DNA of 64,000 bases from Leucosporidium creatinivorum (Eukaryota > Basidiomycota > Microbotryomycetes > Leucosporidiales > Leucosporidiaceae), in assembly GCA_001600635.1 (NCBI GenBank), contig BCKL01000033.1:6515-70514 (forward strand), in the 5' to 3' direction. The notes beneath the pieces were generated by a model that was not told where the DNA came from, did no database searches, and saw nothing but the letters and a program-made list of their open reading frames with translations. Made by a program: the position numbers and the translations under genes. Below, piece by piece: positions 20,119 to 30,069 of the stretch; the first letter of the stretch is position 1, and each line of letters begins with the position of its first letter.

Positions 20119-23100
20119 TCATTGCTCGTCCTTCGACGCCTCGACCTCCACGTCGCCCTGCAACTGCTTCCACAACGCCTCCAGCCTCTTCTCATCCCGA
20201 CACAATCTCAGCAACTCGGACCTCGCCGCATCGGGTGTGACTCCCTGACTATGCGAGGTGAAGATGCGATTGGGCATGAAGGCGAACCCGTCCTCTCCGC
20301 CGAGGATGGCGACGAGGAGGGTTCCCGAGCGGTGGATGAATTGCGATTGTGCGGTCGGGGCGCGACGGTAGGAGTATTGCACGTCGATGTCGGGGGGGAA
20401 GGTCGAGTCGGCGCCGAGGTCGAGGAAGAAGTCGAGGGAGCGGAGGAGGGCCGATTCGTAATAGCTGCAGTGGAGTGGCAAGGTCAGAATCGATCGACAG
20501 ACGGGAGAGAGAGAGCACGACTCAAACTCACTGCTCTGGTAGATCCGTCCCCTCGATGCTCGGCGGCGGCACCGCGAGCTTCACCTCCAACGCCCGCTGA
20601 AACGGGTTATGTCCATCCTCCACCGCTCTCGTGCCCACCTCAATCAAGTTCAACCCAAACCTCGCGACCTGCCTCCCCCAATTCTGAATCGCCATATCAA
20701 TCACCTTGCCCGACCCGGCGAGCCAGTTCAACTCGCAGTGGTAGGCGGCTTGGACGTTGTGGCTTCGGTCAAAGTGGAAGAGGACTCGTTCGGAGCGAGG
20801 GGAACGCTTCGAGGGGTCCAGGTCGAGCATTACGGCGTAGGACATTTGCACGGTCGGTTTCTTCGAGTCGGTCGAGGGAGAGGAGGAGGAGGAGGGGAAG
20901 ATGGGAGTCGATTCGATGGCGGGGGTGGTGGGTTGCGAGGAAGAGCCGTCGCCGACTTTGATGCGAGTGAGCCAGCTGATGGTCGTTTGTCGAGGTGCTG
21001 GAGCGGGAGCGGCGTCGTCGGTGCTCGAGGAGGAGGAGGAGGGGTTGCGAGCGACCGAGGCGGCCCAGTCGGGGGCGGAGAGGGTCGTCCTGCGAGCGGG
21101 AAGGCGGTTAGCGTGGTCCTCGTGTACCAGACCACCAAGGCAACTCACTGAGTAATCGGCGTCTGCTCCCTCTCCTCGCCTGGGACGCTCCACCTCGCAT
21201 TCTCGACCAACTCCATAAACGTATGGAACCCCTGCTCCTGAATCATGGCATCCGTCGGCTCTCCCTCCAACGCCAACGCCTTCGTCTTGCCCACAATGTA
21301 CTCCCTATCGGGAATTCCCTGACACGGGAGCAACACCAACCTCGTCCGCCAATACCTCAACGAGGGCCTCAGGTCCAACTTCTCGCTCCCCGCTACGAGT
21401 CGATCCAAGTGCTGCCAGTCGACCGGTTCGATCATGTTGGGGTAGGGCAAGTCGATGGACGTTTGGCGGTAGGCCTTGGAGCCTTGGGTGAAGATGAGGG
21501 AGCCGTAGTTGTAAGTCTCTTTGACCCAACTTCGGCGCCGGCGCATGATTTTGACGAGGACGGTGGCGGTGCGGCGGTCGTACCAGATGCGGTGGATTTG
21601 GTTCGTCAAGGTGAGGTACACGGCCGTGATCTCGCCGTCGTGGATGTCGCGCAGGACGTCGGGGAGCGTCTTGCTCGAGGCGAGGTTGATCTCGTCGAGG
21701 GCGCTATAGAGTAGTGGAGGATCAGTTTCGATCTACATCTCGAGACGAGAAGAACACTCACCCGACGTGGTTGGCAGGCGTGACCAACTGGAAGCCATGC
21801 GAGAGTCGTTGCGAGATGAGCTCGGTGATGAGTTCGAGGACGGGCGTTCGACCCGGGTTATCGGTGCGGAGGAGGAAGGAGGAGGTGAGGCTGGTGGTAG
21901 GGACTGAGTAGCGGTAGTCGGAGTACTGAGTCTGAAGGGCCTCGGCGGAAGGGAGGTAGTCGGTCGTGAGTGGGAGACAGGCGCCTCGGGCGACCGAGCT
22001 GTAGGGCGAGCGTAGCGATCAGCGAGCGATCTCTCGATGCGAAACAAAGACTAAACTCACACCCAATTGACCCTTCTCTGATCGTTCGAATGCCTTATAA
22101 AAATGCTCGCCCACCTCCTCGCCTGATCCGCCAACCCCACACTCTGCTTCCCGGGCTTGGAAGGATTAAACCTCGACGCCGTACTCTTGACGCCGCTCCT
22201 CCGTCCCCCCATCACCGGAGCAACGACCTTGAGCGACGGCGACTGGTTGGCCGCCTTTGTTGGTCGGTCGGCCTCGCGAGTTTGCTCGGCGCGGGTGGAG
22301 ATGGAGATAGGTTGAGTGGGGCGAGAGGCGGTCGAGTGGCGGGAGGAGGAGGAGGGGGAGGTGCCGCGAGAGGCTTTGGTCGTCGTCGTCGAGGAGGAAG
22401 AGTCGGGGAGAGCGGTCGAGAGGGAGGCGGTCGTCGATCCCTCGAGGTCAAACTCGGGTTTGACGTTGGCTTGGGCTTCGACTTTCTGCACCGCGACCGA
22501 GGGGGCAGGGGCGGCTGATGATCCAGAGGAGCCACGACCGAAGAGGCCGAGCCAGCCGCCTTGTCGATTGGGGGTGGAAGTGGTAGCCGAGCTCGAGGAG
22601 GAGGAGGAAGAAGGGGGAGGAGCAGCGGCGGAGGTCAGGCGAGCGATGAGAGCCGGAGTGGCGGATTTGGAGGCGCGCGAGGAGTCCTTAGAGGTGGTGG
22701 TGACGGAGGAGACGGTCCGGATGGATGCGGCGACGGAGGAGGAGCGCTTGTGGTCGCGAGGTTGAGGTGTTCGGGAACGAGAGTCGGAGGGGAGACCTCG
22801 GATGTTGGCGATTTTGGCGTCTCGACCCCTCTCGCCGCTGCTGGTGACCGCTTCACTAGCAGCTCGACGATCCTTTCCCCTCCTAGCACCCATGACCAGC
22901 CCCAACCCCGTCGCCTCGGCCTTGAGCATCGGCTCCTCCTCCTCCTCCTCCTCGACCTCGTCCACCCTTCCTCCCCTCCTCCCTCCCTTCTCCTTTTCCC
23001 TCGTACTCGCCATCGAGACAAACGCACTCCCACTCCCCCCACTCGTCCCGCTAGTCACTCCACTCTGCCTACTCTCCCAATTGGCCAACTCGTCCAACCC

Positions 23101-25076
23101 CTCCCTCGCCCCCACAGCCAGGGCATCATACCTCTCCCTCCTCGCCTGTCTCCTCTCCCCCTCACTCAAATAACTCCACCCCTCCTGCTCCTCCTTCTCC
23201 ATCTCCCCGACACTCGGCAACAGCGGAATCGCAATCGGCATGCGCTCCCCCACGCCTTGGGAGAAGAGCTCGTAGCATCGTGCGCGCGGCATGAACCGAT
23301 CCACGCGGTGGGGTTTGTCGATTTGCGAGCCGAAGAAGGAGCAGAAGATGAACATGGGCTCCGCGTAGTAGGTCGACGTCTCTTGGGAGGGGTGCGACGA
23401 GTCGTAGTAGAGGGGGTCGCGTTGGTCGTCGGGGAGGGGGATGCGGTGGGTCCCGGGGTTGGAGGAGGAGGAGGGGGTGGACGAGTGCAGCGTGTGCGTC
23501 GAGGAGAGGTGGGTGGTGGTGGTGGTGGTGGTGGTGCTTCGACTGTGCGAGTGGGAGTGCGAGTGGGAGGTGGTGGTGCCCGAAGCGGCGGAGAGGACGT
23601 CTCGATGAGGAAGAAGGCTGAGGGGTCCCCCCCGCCCTCCTCCACTCGTAGGCGACATGCGAGGGGGTCCCCCTTGCTCCGAGAGGCCAGGTTCGTGACT
23701 CCGAAAGGAGAAGAGCGGGACGGTATGAAGCGGCGTCTTGGAGAGGGAGATGAGGTCGAGTCCAATCCCGTGGTACAGCATGCGTTCGGTGGTCAGTCGC
23801 AGAAGATGCTTCGGGACCTGGTAGAACGAAGTCCCAGCAGTGAGGACGAGGATCTCCAATCCCGTGCGTTGGAGATCGCGGTCGACCCAATGCTCTTCGA
23901 ACGAGTTGAGCGCGAGGTTGGCCGCTTCCAGCACAGGCGACTCGTGCGCGTAGGCGATCCGACCGGCGAGCTTTTGTTCCCCTGTTGCCCTCTTGCGGAG
24001 GAGGACCGATTCTTGCCAGTTGCGGATCTCGGCGACGACTTCGCGGACGATCGAGGGGGAGGGGGAGGGCGTGAGGTCGAGGATGACCTGTGAGGAGAGG
24101 GTCAGCGGGGGTTAGAGAGTGGAAATGAGGAAAGGACCCACCTTGTAGAAATCTCGACACAGAGTCCCATCCTCCAGCGTCCTCATCGGCGCCCTCTCCT
24201 CCTCGCCTTGGCCATTATCCTCGTAGATGACCCGCCCATAGAGAATCATCGACACGGTATGACTCGTCGGGTTCCCTTTACTCTTCTTATCCATCCCCTC
24301 CTCGGCCCTGCCCGTCCAATGCATGAACAACTCGTGCAAGAAGACCTCGCACTTCTCCCTCAGCATCGACCCATCCTCCTCGAAATGCCACATCTCCTGA
24401 CTCATCTCGACAAAGACGTAGACCCTCGCCGATTCGCTCCGGAAGATGATCTTGGTGTCCTCGTCGACCCAGGCGCTGCGGACGGTCGAGTGGTCGCTGT
24501 CAAAGAGACCGCCGACTCGGAGCCGAGCTAACGAGCCGGGGAGGGTCACGCGTTGGTTGAGGAAGACGCAGGTGTTGGCGAGGGAGAGGGAGAGGCGGAG
24601 CATGTCGGGGCGAGAGAGGTACAGGTCTTTGAAGTAGAGCTCGACGTGAGAGGCGACCATGCTGCCTGGCGGAGGGGAGTGGACCTGCCCGAGTTGAGCG
24701 AGAACGAGGTGAGCTGAGGGACTTGGGGGGAGAGCAGTGAAAGCGAAGCTAAACCTACGAGAGTAATAGTGACTTGCTGCCTATTCTTAATCCAAGGGAA
24801 GCTCTGGGCGACATTCCCACTAACGACGACCTGAGCCTTATTGCGCCTCCTCGCTGGGGTCGAGTTGTGCTGATGCTGAGCTTGAGCGTCGTCGTCCTCT
24901 TGGATGCGATCAACCTTGTAGAGTAATGGTCGATCTTTGGCTTTACCCTTGCCGGGGACTTGAGCTGGTCGAATGGCAATCACGTCGCCTCTGAGAGTGC
25001 CGGCTGGATAGGCGGTGGGAGCTATTAGGATGTCGATGGCTGAGCCCGGGTCGATGTGGAGCTCGTAAGGTGACAT
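20119..25076 (-). CDS. IML1: GATOR1/SEACIT subunit Iml1 (DEPDC5 family), DEP domain not visible, 7 exons
   Basis: Predicted 1527-aa subunit of the Rag-GTPase-activating complex that restrains TORC1 at the vacuole on amino-acid starvation. Exons: 25076-24759, 24684-24142, 24087-22061, 21998-21762, 21703-21149, 21089-20532, 20464-20119; the sum is in frame. Family landmarks in order: MSPYELHIDPGSAIDILI-type N-terminus; LYLSRPDMLRLSLSLANTCV; RSAWVDEDTKIIFRSESARV; LEILVLTAGTSFYQV; ERMLYHGIGLDLISLSKTPLH; IWYDRRTATVLVKIMRRRRS; SLRYWRTRLVLLPCQ; and the C-terminal AAYHCELNWLAGSGKVIDMA. A low-complexity Ser/Thr-rich insert of roughly 300 aa interrupts the middle. Iml1 proteins normally carry a DEP domain between the LRYWRTR block and the ELNWL block. 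Here FMELVENARW is followed, after a 59-nt intron, only by a Ser/Ala-rich linker. Confidence 0.9.
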
Positions 25077-25563
25077 GTTGATCAGCTACAGCTTGAGCTG
25101 GGAGAGATGTTGTAGCGAGGTAGGCGAAGGAGCCGGGCCAACTTGGTGGGGATTGAAGCGGTCGTAGGGGAGTTGTAGCTCGACAGAGAGGTGGTAGGGT
25201 TATCCTACAGCATGTATGAAATGTTCTGTATCCTCCTCTAGTCGATCTGTAGTCGAATTGAGCAGTGACAAGGTATAATCAAGAGGACAAGCAGCGAGCA
25301 CCGCCTCAGGCCTCTCTCTCTCCTCCCCTCACCTTGGCCGTCTCTGCCCCTCCGTCGCCCTCTTCTCGGTGAGCTGCTACAGCCCGTTACGCTGTGAAGC
25401 TGTAGCTGATCAGCCCTTGCTCTACAGAAGCTCTCATCCCCGCTTCCTCCCTCTCTCTCTCGTCGTCGCTCCCTCCCTCTCTCTCTCCCAGCTCCCAGCG
25501 CGCTCCACCGCTTCGGCCTTCCTCTTCTCTCCCGTCTCCCCCCCGTTCGAGTCTACTACAGGA
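25077..25563. promoter_or_regulatory. Divergent promoter region with CT tracts
   Basis: Lies between IML1 (-) and syntaxin B (+). Long pyrimidine tracts, mostly CTCTCT and CCTCC repeats, run at about 25313-25335 and 25438-25500, just upstream of the ATG at 25564. They match the CT-rich leaders of other genes here and likely mark the core promoter and transcription start area. Confidence 0.45.
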
Positions 25564-27405
25564 ATGAGTCGCGATCGATTGCGCGAAGCTCGCGTACGTT
25601 TCTACTGGCCTACACCCTTCCCGCACCCTCAAACACCGCGTCCGTTGGAGAGAGACAGCTAATCCATCACAATCCCCTACAGAACCAGCAGCAGGGCGGT
25701 CAACAGCAGGGTTACGGTGGAGGAGGATATGCGTCAGTCTACTTACTACACCCTCACTCGAAGCACTAGGGAGCGTGCAGGTCAAGAGAGAGTCCCCGAG
25801 CTCAACTTCGAAAGCTGACCCGCTTCTACTGCTACTGCACTACAACAGTCAACAAGGCGGGTACGCACCTCAACAGCAACAGCAGGGTGGGTACTCTGCT
25901 CCTCAACAGGGCTACGCTCCTCCCCAGCAGCAGCAGTATCGTCAAGACTACACCCCTCCTTCCCAGCAGTACCAGCAACCTCAGCAGCACGATAACTATG
26001 CTATGCAGGATTACAACGGAGGAGGAGGAGGAGGAGGAGGAGGAGGAACTGGGGACATGCAGACTTTCTTCGCCGAGGTGAGCCCTTGTCCCTCATCTCC
26101 GAAACCCGCCCGTTCGCGACGGGGTTGACCGACGTTCCCCCCCCCCTCCCGTTCTCACAGGTCGAGTCGATCCAAGACGAAATCAAGCAACTGCACAACA
26201 ACGTCAACCAAGTCTCTGACCTCCACTCTCGCCGTCTCGCCACCACCGACGACGCCGCTTCGCACGAATCCGCCTCGTACCTCACCGAGCTCACGCAGGC
26301 GACGTCCGCTCTGACCAACTCGATCCGCAACCGCATCACCAAGCTCAATGAACAGAATAAGAGGAGTCCTCCCGGGGATGCAGAGTTCAATACGAGGAAG
26401 TTGCAGATTGGGGGGTTGCAGAATGGGTTCAAGAGGGGGTTGGAGGAGTACAACTTGGTGGAGAAGAAGAGCCGGGAGAAGTATCGCCAGAGGATGGAGA
26501 GGCAGATTAGGATTGGTGAGTCCTCGCTCGAGCTACCGTTCTCGAACATGCTATGCTAGACGTCCACACTGACCCCATCTCGCACCGAACAAGTCAAGCC
26601 CGATGCGACCCAAGAGGAGATCAAGGCCGCGTTCGACGACTCGCAGGGAGGGCAGCAGATCTTCTCGCAGGCTGTTCGTTCCCCCTCTCCCTCTCCTCTC
26701 CTCTCGCTCTCGCTTCTCCCCCGAGCTGACCCCCCCTCGCCGCCTCGCCTCGAACAGCTCGTCCAATCCCGTCAATCAGGAGCTCGCGCCGCCTTCGCCG
26801 AAGTGCAATCGCGGAACCAGGACCTCCGCAAGATTGAGGAGACGATCACTCAGCTTGCGCAGATGATGCAGGATGTGCGTGTTTTCGTGCCCCCTTCTTC
26901 TTTCTTCTTCTTCCCCTCCCCCTCCCCCTCCCCTCCCCTCCCCTCCCTCGGGCGGTGGCGTGCGAGATCGTCGCTGACCCCTTCGACCCGAAACCACGAC
27001 CGACACCGAGCAGATGGCCACCCTCGTGCTCGAGCAGGACGAGAGCGTCAGGCAGATCGAGACGACCGCGGTGCAGGCTAACACGGACGTCGAGTCTGGG
27101 TCCGTCTTCTCCTCTTGTCTCTCCCTCTCCCCGTCTCTCTCCCCCTTCGCCGAGCGCTGACCCGCCGAATGAACTCAACTGAATTGAACAGGCTCAAGCA
27201 AACCCAAACGGCCGTCAAGTCGGCCCGCGCCGCGCGCAAAAAGCGCTGGTTCTGCTTTGGCGTCATTGTCGTCATCATCATTGTCGTCGTCGTCGTCGTC
27301 GTCGTTGAGGTGAGAGATCCCCCTTCCTTCCCCCGACCAAGCTCGGCGCTGACCCGAGTGGTGTGCGAATGTGAACAGGTCCTCAAAAACCAGAACAAGA
27401 ACTAG
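25564..27405 (+). CDS. SSO1: Plasma-membrane t-SNARE, Sso/syntaxin-1 type (copy B), 9 exons
   Basis: Predicted 363-aa Qa-SNARE. Exons: 25564-25593, 25683-25732, 25849-26077, 26161-26515, 26594-26673, 26758-26874, 27014-27099, 27192-27309, 27379-27405; the sum is in frame. MSRDRLREAR parallels MARDRLAAIR of copy A. A Gln/Tyr/Gly-rich N-terminus of about 90 aa leads to Habc (VESIQDEIKQLHNNVNQVSD), then the linker with REKYRQRMERQIRIVKPDAT. The SNARE helix has zero-layer Gln in VLEQDESV and the Sso-like KQTQTAVKSARAARKKRW before the anchor CFGVIVVIIIVVVVVVVVE. It ends VLKNQNKN just past the anchor, as in ordinary Sso proteins, so it is the more canonical copy. Exon 5 ends at an unusual GTTCGT donor and exon 7 at GTCCGT. 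The symbol is given by family; strict orthology to one yeast Sso cannot be assigned. Confidence 0.92.
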
Positions 27406-27874
27406 ATACCCTCACCCCCCTTCCCTACCTCCGTCCCTGCCGCCCAACACCCACTCTCGCTAACTATCCTCCCACTCGCCAACTCCTCACCCACCCACGC
27501 TCGTTTGTTCTGTTCTCGGACACTTCCCCTCCTCCTCCTAATCCCCCTCTCGTCGGCGTTTTAGCACGCTTTCCCCCATCTGTAACGTAACCGAGGTTTT
27601 CACCACCCATCTCGGCTGAGGGGAGATAGCGATCTTCAGCCGCCCCGCCGCGAGCGAGTTGAAGGCGGGGCGGGCGTCAGCGCAACTTGTGAAGGCCGAG
27701 GTGGGGGTCGCGAGGTGCGACGGCTCTTGCTCTCTTCGATATCACTACTCTTTGCTGGTCTTTCCCTCTCGCCGCTCGCTCGCTCGCTCGCCTTACTCTT
27801 CGCCTCGCCAGCACCGAACTTCTCAACTCCCCTCCGCCGAACTCGATCCCCAACTCGACAGACGACACGACACG
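27406..27874. other. Intergenic region, syntaxin B 3' end and next leader
   Basis: Contains the 3' UTR of syntaxin B and a CT/GC-rich leader (clustered CTCGCTCG) before the ATG at 27875. Nothing coding was seen. Confidence 0.4.
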
Positions 27875-29076
27875 ATGGGCATGACACTCTCCACCGCTCG
27901 CTGGGCCGCTCCTGCTGCGTATGGTATCAACTTTGTCGCGTGAGTTGCTTCTCTCTTCCTTGTCACTCTGCTGCTGCATCAGTAAAGCGGACTCCCCTTC
28001 CCCTCCGTCGCCGTCTCGCCTTCTGCGCTCGCTCTGATCGACAAACAGTCAGATAATAGGCATGAAGTACATGAAGCCCAACATGCTCGATATCCACAAT
28101 CTGCGGTCCGTCTCTCTTTCTCCCTTCCCTCCCCTCCGAGTCCCTTCTCCCTGCTCGGCGCGCACTCATCCCTGCTCCCTCCCTCCCTCCGACCCCACTC
28201 CAGATTCGCCGCCTTCTCCCCCTACGCCTTTGCCATCCCCCTCTTCTTCGGGGGGCAACAGCTGCTCCAATGCAGGTGGATCTATAGGCTGTGGAAGCGC
28301 GACGTCGGCGCGCAGGAGAGGCAGGCCAGCTTGGAGTACGCGCCGACGTTCGTGCTCGGCAACCTTTGTATTGCTGCTTGGTTGGTGTTTTGGGTGAGTC
28401 CGCGCTGGGAGAGGGAGGAAGGACGATGCTGATTGAGTGGCGGTTGAGCCGAGCAGAATAAGAATATGCTCGAGATGAGCCACGTGTTTGTGACCATCAA
28501 CTCGCTCGCTCAGCTGTACCATTGTGCGTTCATGTTGCCCAAGAGGAACGACGCGACTAATCTGACGCATTGGACTGCTAAGGTGAGTTTGCGATTCGAG
28601 GCGAGAGGGAGAGGGAGAGGGAGCGCCGAGCGCCGAGCTGATGATTTCGGCCGTCTTGGCGTGCGCAGACCTTCGCCGGTATCGGTCTCCTCGATTTTGT
28701 GGTACGTCTCTGTCTTCTGCACCACGAGGTCTCCTCTTCTACTAACAGAACACCCTCGCCCCCCTTCCCCGGCTTTCTTTCCTCCCTCCCTCCTCCCTCC
28801 CTCCTCCCTCCCGCTCTCCCTCTCACACAGCACAACCTCTCCTCCGCCTTCTACCCTCACGTCCCTCCCTCCACCCTCGTGAAAGCCTCCACCGGCCTGC
28901 TCGCAGCCGCCGGGCTAGCGATGAGCGACTGGATCTTCGCAGGCTGTATCGCTTACGATCTGGCGGCTCTTGCGGTGGGTCAAAGTGGGGAGTGGAGGGG
29001 GCTGTTGGGGCTGTATGCTGTCGGAGCGGCGGTCTGGACGGGGTTGAAGTGGAGGGGTGTGGGGGCTCAGAGATGA
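27875..29076 (+). CDS. Multi-pass membrane protein of unknown function, 6 exons
   Basis: I do not recognise a characterised family. The joined exons read MGMTLSTARWAAPAAYGINF, then MKYMKPNMLDIHNLRFAAF, giving a protein of roughly 240-250 aa with about six hydrophobic segments: around FSPYAFAIPLFFGG, APTFVLGNLCIAAWLVFW, MSHVFVTINSLAQLYHCAFML, TFAGIGLLDFVHNL, STGLLAAAGLAMSDWIFAGC, and LLGLYAVGAAVWTGLKW. Polar residues inside helices (EMSH, NSLAQLYH, LLDFVHN) suggest a transporter or enzyme rather than a passive anchor. Exon 1 is 27875-27939. Exon 2 ends at 28105 with a GTCCGT donor. One short exon encodes only TFAGIGLLDFV. It ends GVGAQR at 29074-29076. Confidence 0.7.
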
Positions 29077-29273
29077 GGAGGAGCGCAGCGCCGAGCGCCG
29101 AGGTTCGCCAGTCTGCGCCTCGTTGTAGCCTCACCCTTCTGATCTACTTGCTCCGTTACGTCATATTACTGGTTGCAGCGCATACTATTCGCGGATCTGC
29201 CCAAGCCTCGCCCTCGCTTCAGCGCCGAGCTCTCAGCGCTAAGAACAAGCGCCTCGAGCCTTCGCTTGGCCCC

Positions 29274-29826
29274 TCAGTAGAGCGTGAGGCTCTGAATGTC
29301 GCGGAGGTCGCCTCCGACGGACGGCAGAGTCTCCTGTTCTTGAGTATAGCGAGAGCTAGAGCAGGCATGTCAGTGCTGAAGCTCGGCGCCGAGAAATCGA
29401 AGGAGTGGACGAGACGAAACGCACAGTCCGACGATCACTTCCTCACGACACCACAGAGGGATCCCTTGAAACATCAGAGTCCTTCCGCGCTTGCCGCTGT
29501 ATCATGGTGAAAGGCTCGTTAGCGTGCGCCGAGCTCTCAGACGCCTCTTGAACTGACCGGTGGACGGTTGTAATCCGCCTATTCATCAGCCTCCCACAAT
29601 AAGTTTCCTCCCTGGGTTCTATCTGAAGGTAGCATTCGGGTCCGAACTCGCGAAACGTCCTCCACTGGTAGAGCTGGCCGTTGAAGGGCGACACTCGGCG
29701 CAGGTCGACGCTGAAGGTCACGTCGCTTGGGTGCCCACGGGAGGGAAGTCGTGCGCCCATCAGTGACGGATTGAAGAGCCTTTTCATGGAGGTGGTAGGC
29801 TGGCGAGAGGGGGATGGGCTGAACAT
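29274..29826 (-). CDS. Small novel protein (copy 1), divergent partner of pseudokinase 1, 3 exons
   Basis: No known family recognised. Proposed exons 29826-29558, 29496-29421, 29333-29274, giving 134 aa. The sequence is basic: MFSPSPSRQPTTSMKRLF, then FNGQLYQWRTFREFGPECYL, IEPREETYCGRLMNRR, then GKRGRTLMFQ, WCREEVIVGLC, ending TLPSVGGDLRDIQSLTLY. It was identified by comparison with the + strand gene at 52761, which shares QLFEWDTYRLFG, EPRLTTYRG, GKLGRTLRF, WCRIEVIRGLC and TLPPTGGDLADIKSTTLY. Conservation of this frame and the shared terminal TLY support a real protein. The ATG at 29826 lies 243 bp from the kinase ATG. The 3' splice site of exon 3 is the least certain part. Function unknown; the fixed pairing with the kinase suggests joint expression. 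Confidence 0.6.
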
Positions 29827-30069
29827 TGTGAGAGCTGGTGAGAGAAGCAGAGGAAAAGGTGGCTCGGCGTTCAAATATGCCTCCTCCGCACCCCACTCCT
29901 TTATAACCTGCAGTACAATACGAGCTCGTAGACCTTTGTAAAGTAGCTTTTGTCTACCTCGTGCTGCTGTACATCCCCCTTCAGCATGTACTCGAACCTC
30001 AGCTGACCCCCTCGGACTCGCTCCTCTCGACTCGGCCCCACTTTTTGCCTTTCTTCCTCCTACCACATC
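29827..30069. promoter_or_regulatory. Bidirectional promoter of pair 1 (conserved in pair 2)
   Basis: A 243-bp spacer between the small gene (ATG 29826, -) and kinase 1 (ATG 30070, +). By eye it aligns along most of its length with the reverse complement of 52519-52760. Shared blocks include CCCCACTCCTTT near 29892, ACCTGCAGTAC near 29907, a TTTGTCTACCT stretch near 29949, CAGCATGTACTCG near 29982, and CCTTTCTTCCTCCTACCACA ending just before the ATG. Confidence 0.65.

Noticed and set aside
22561-24093. 510-codon open frame on the plus strand across IML1
   Set aside because: Lies opposite the IML1 low-complexity exon and reads as Gly/Arg/Pro-rich noise; the IML1 exons on the minus strand are in frame and conserved.
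28992-29510. Plus-strand frame resembling a minus-strand frame at 53177-53572
   Set aside because: The similarity is the antisense echo of the two small-gene copies. The sense strand keeps shared motifs and the same stop, so these frames are not separate genes.
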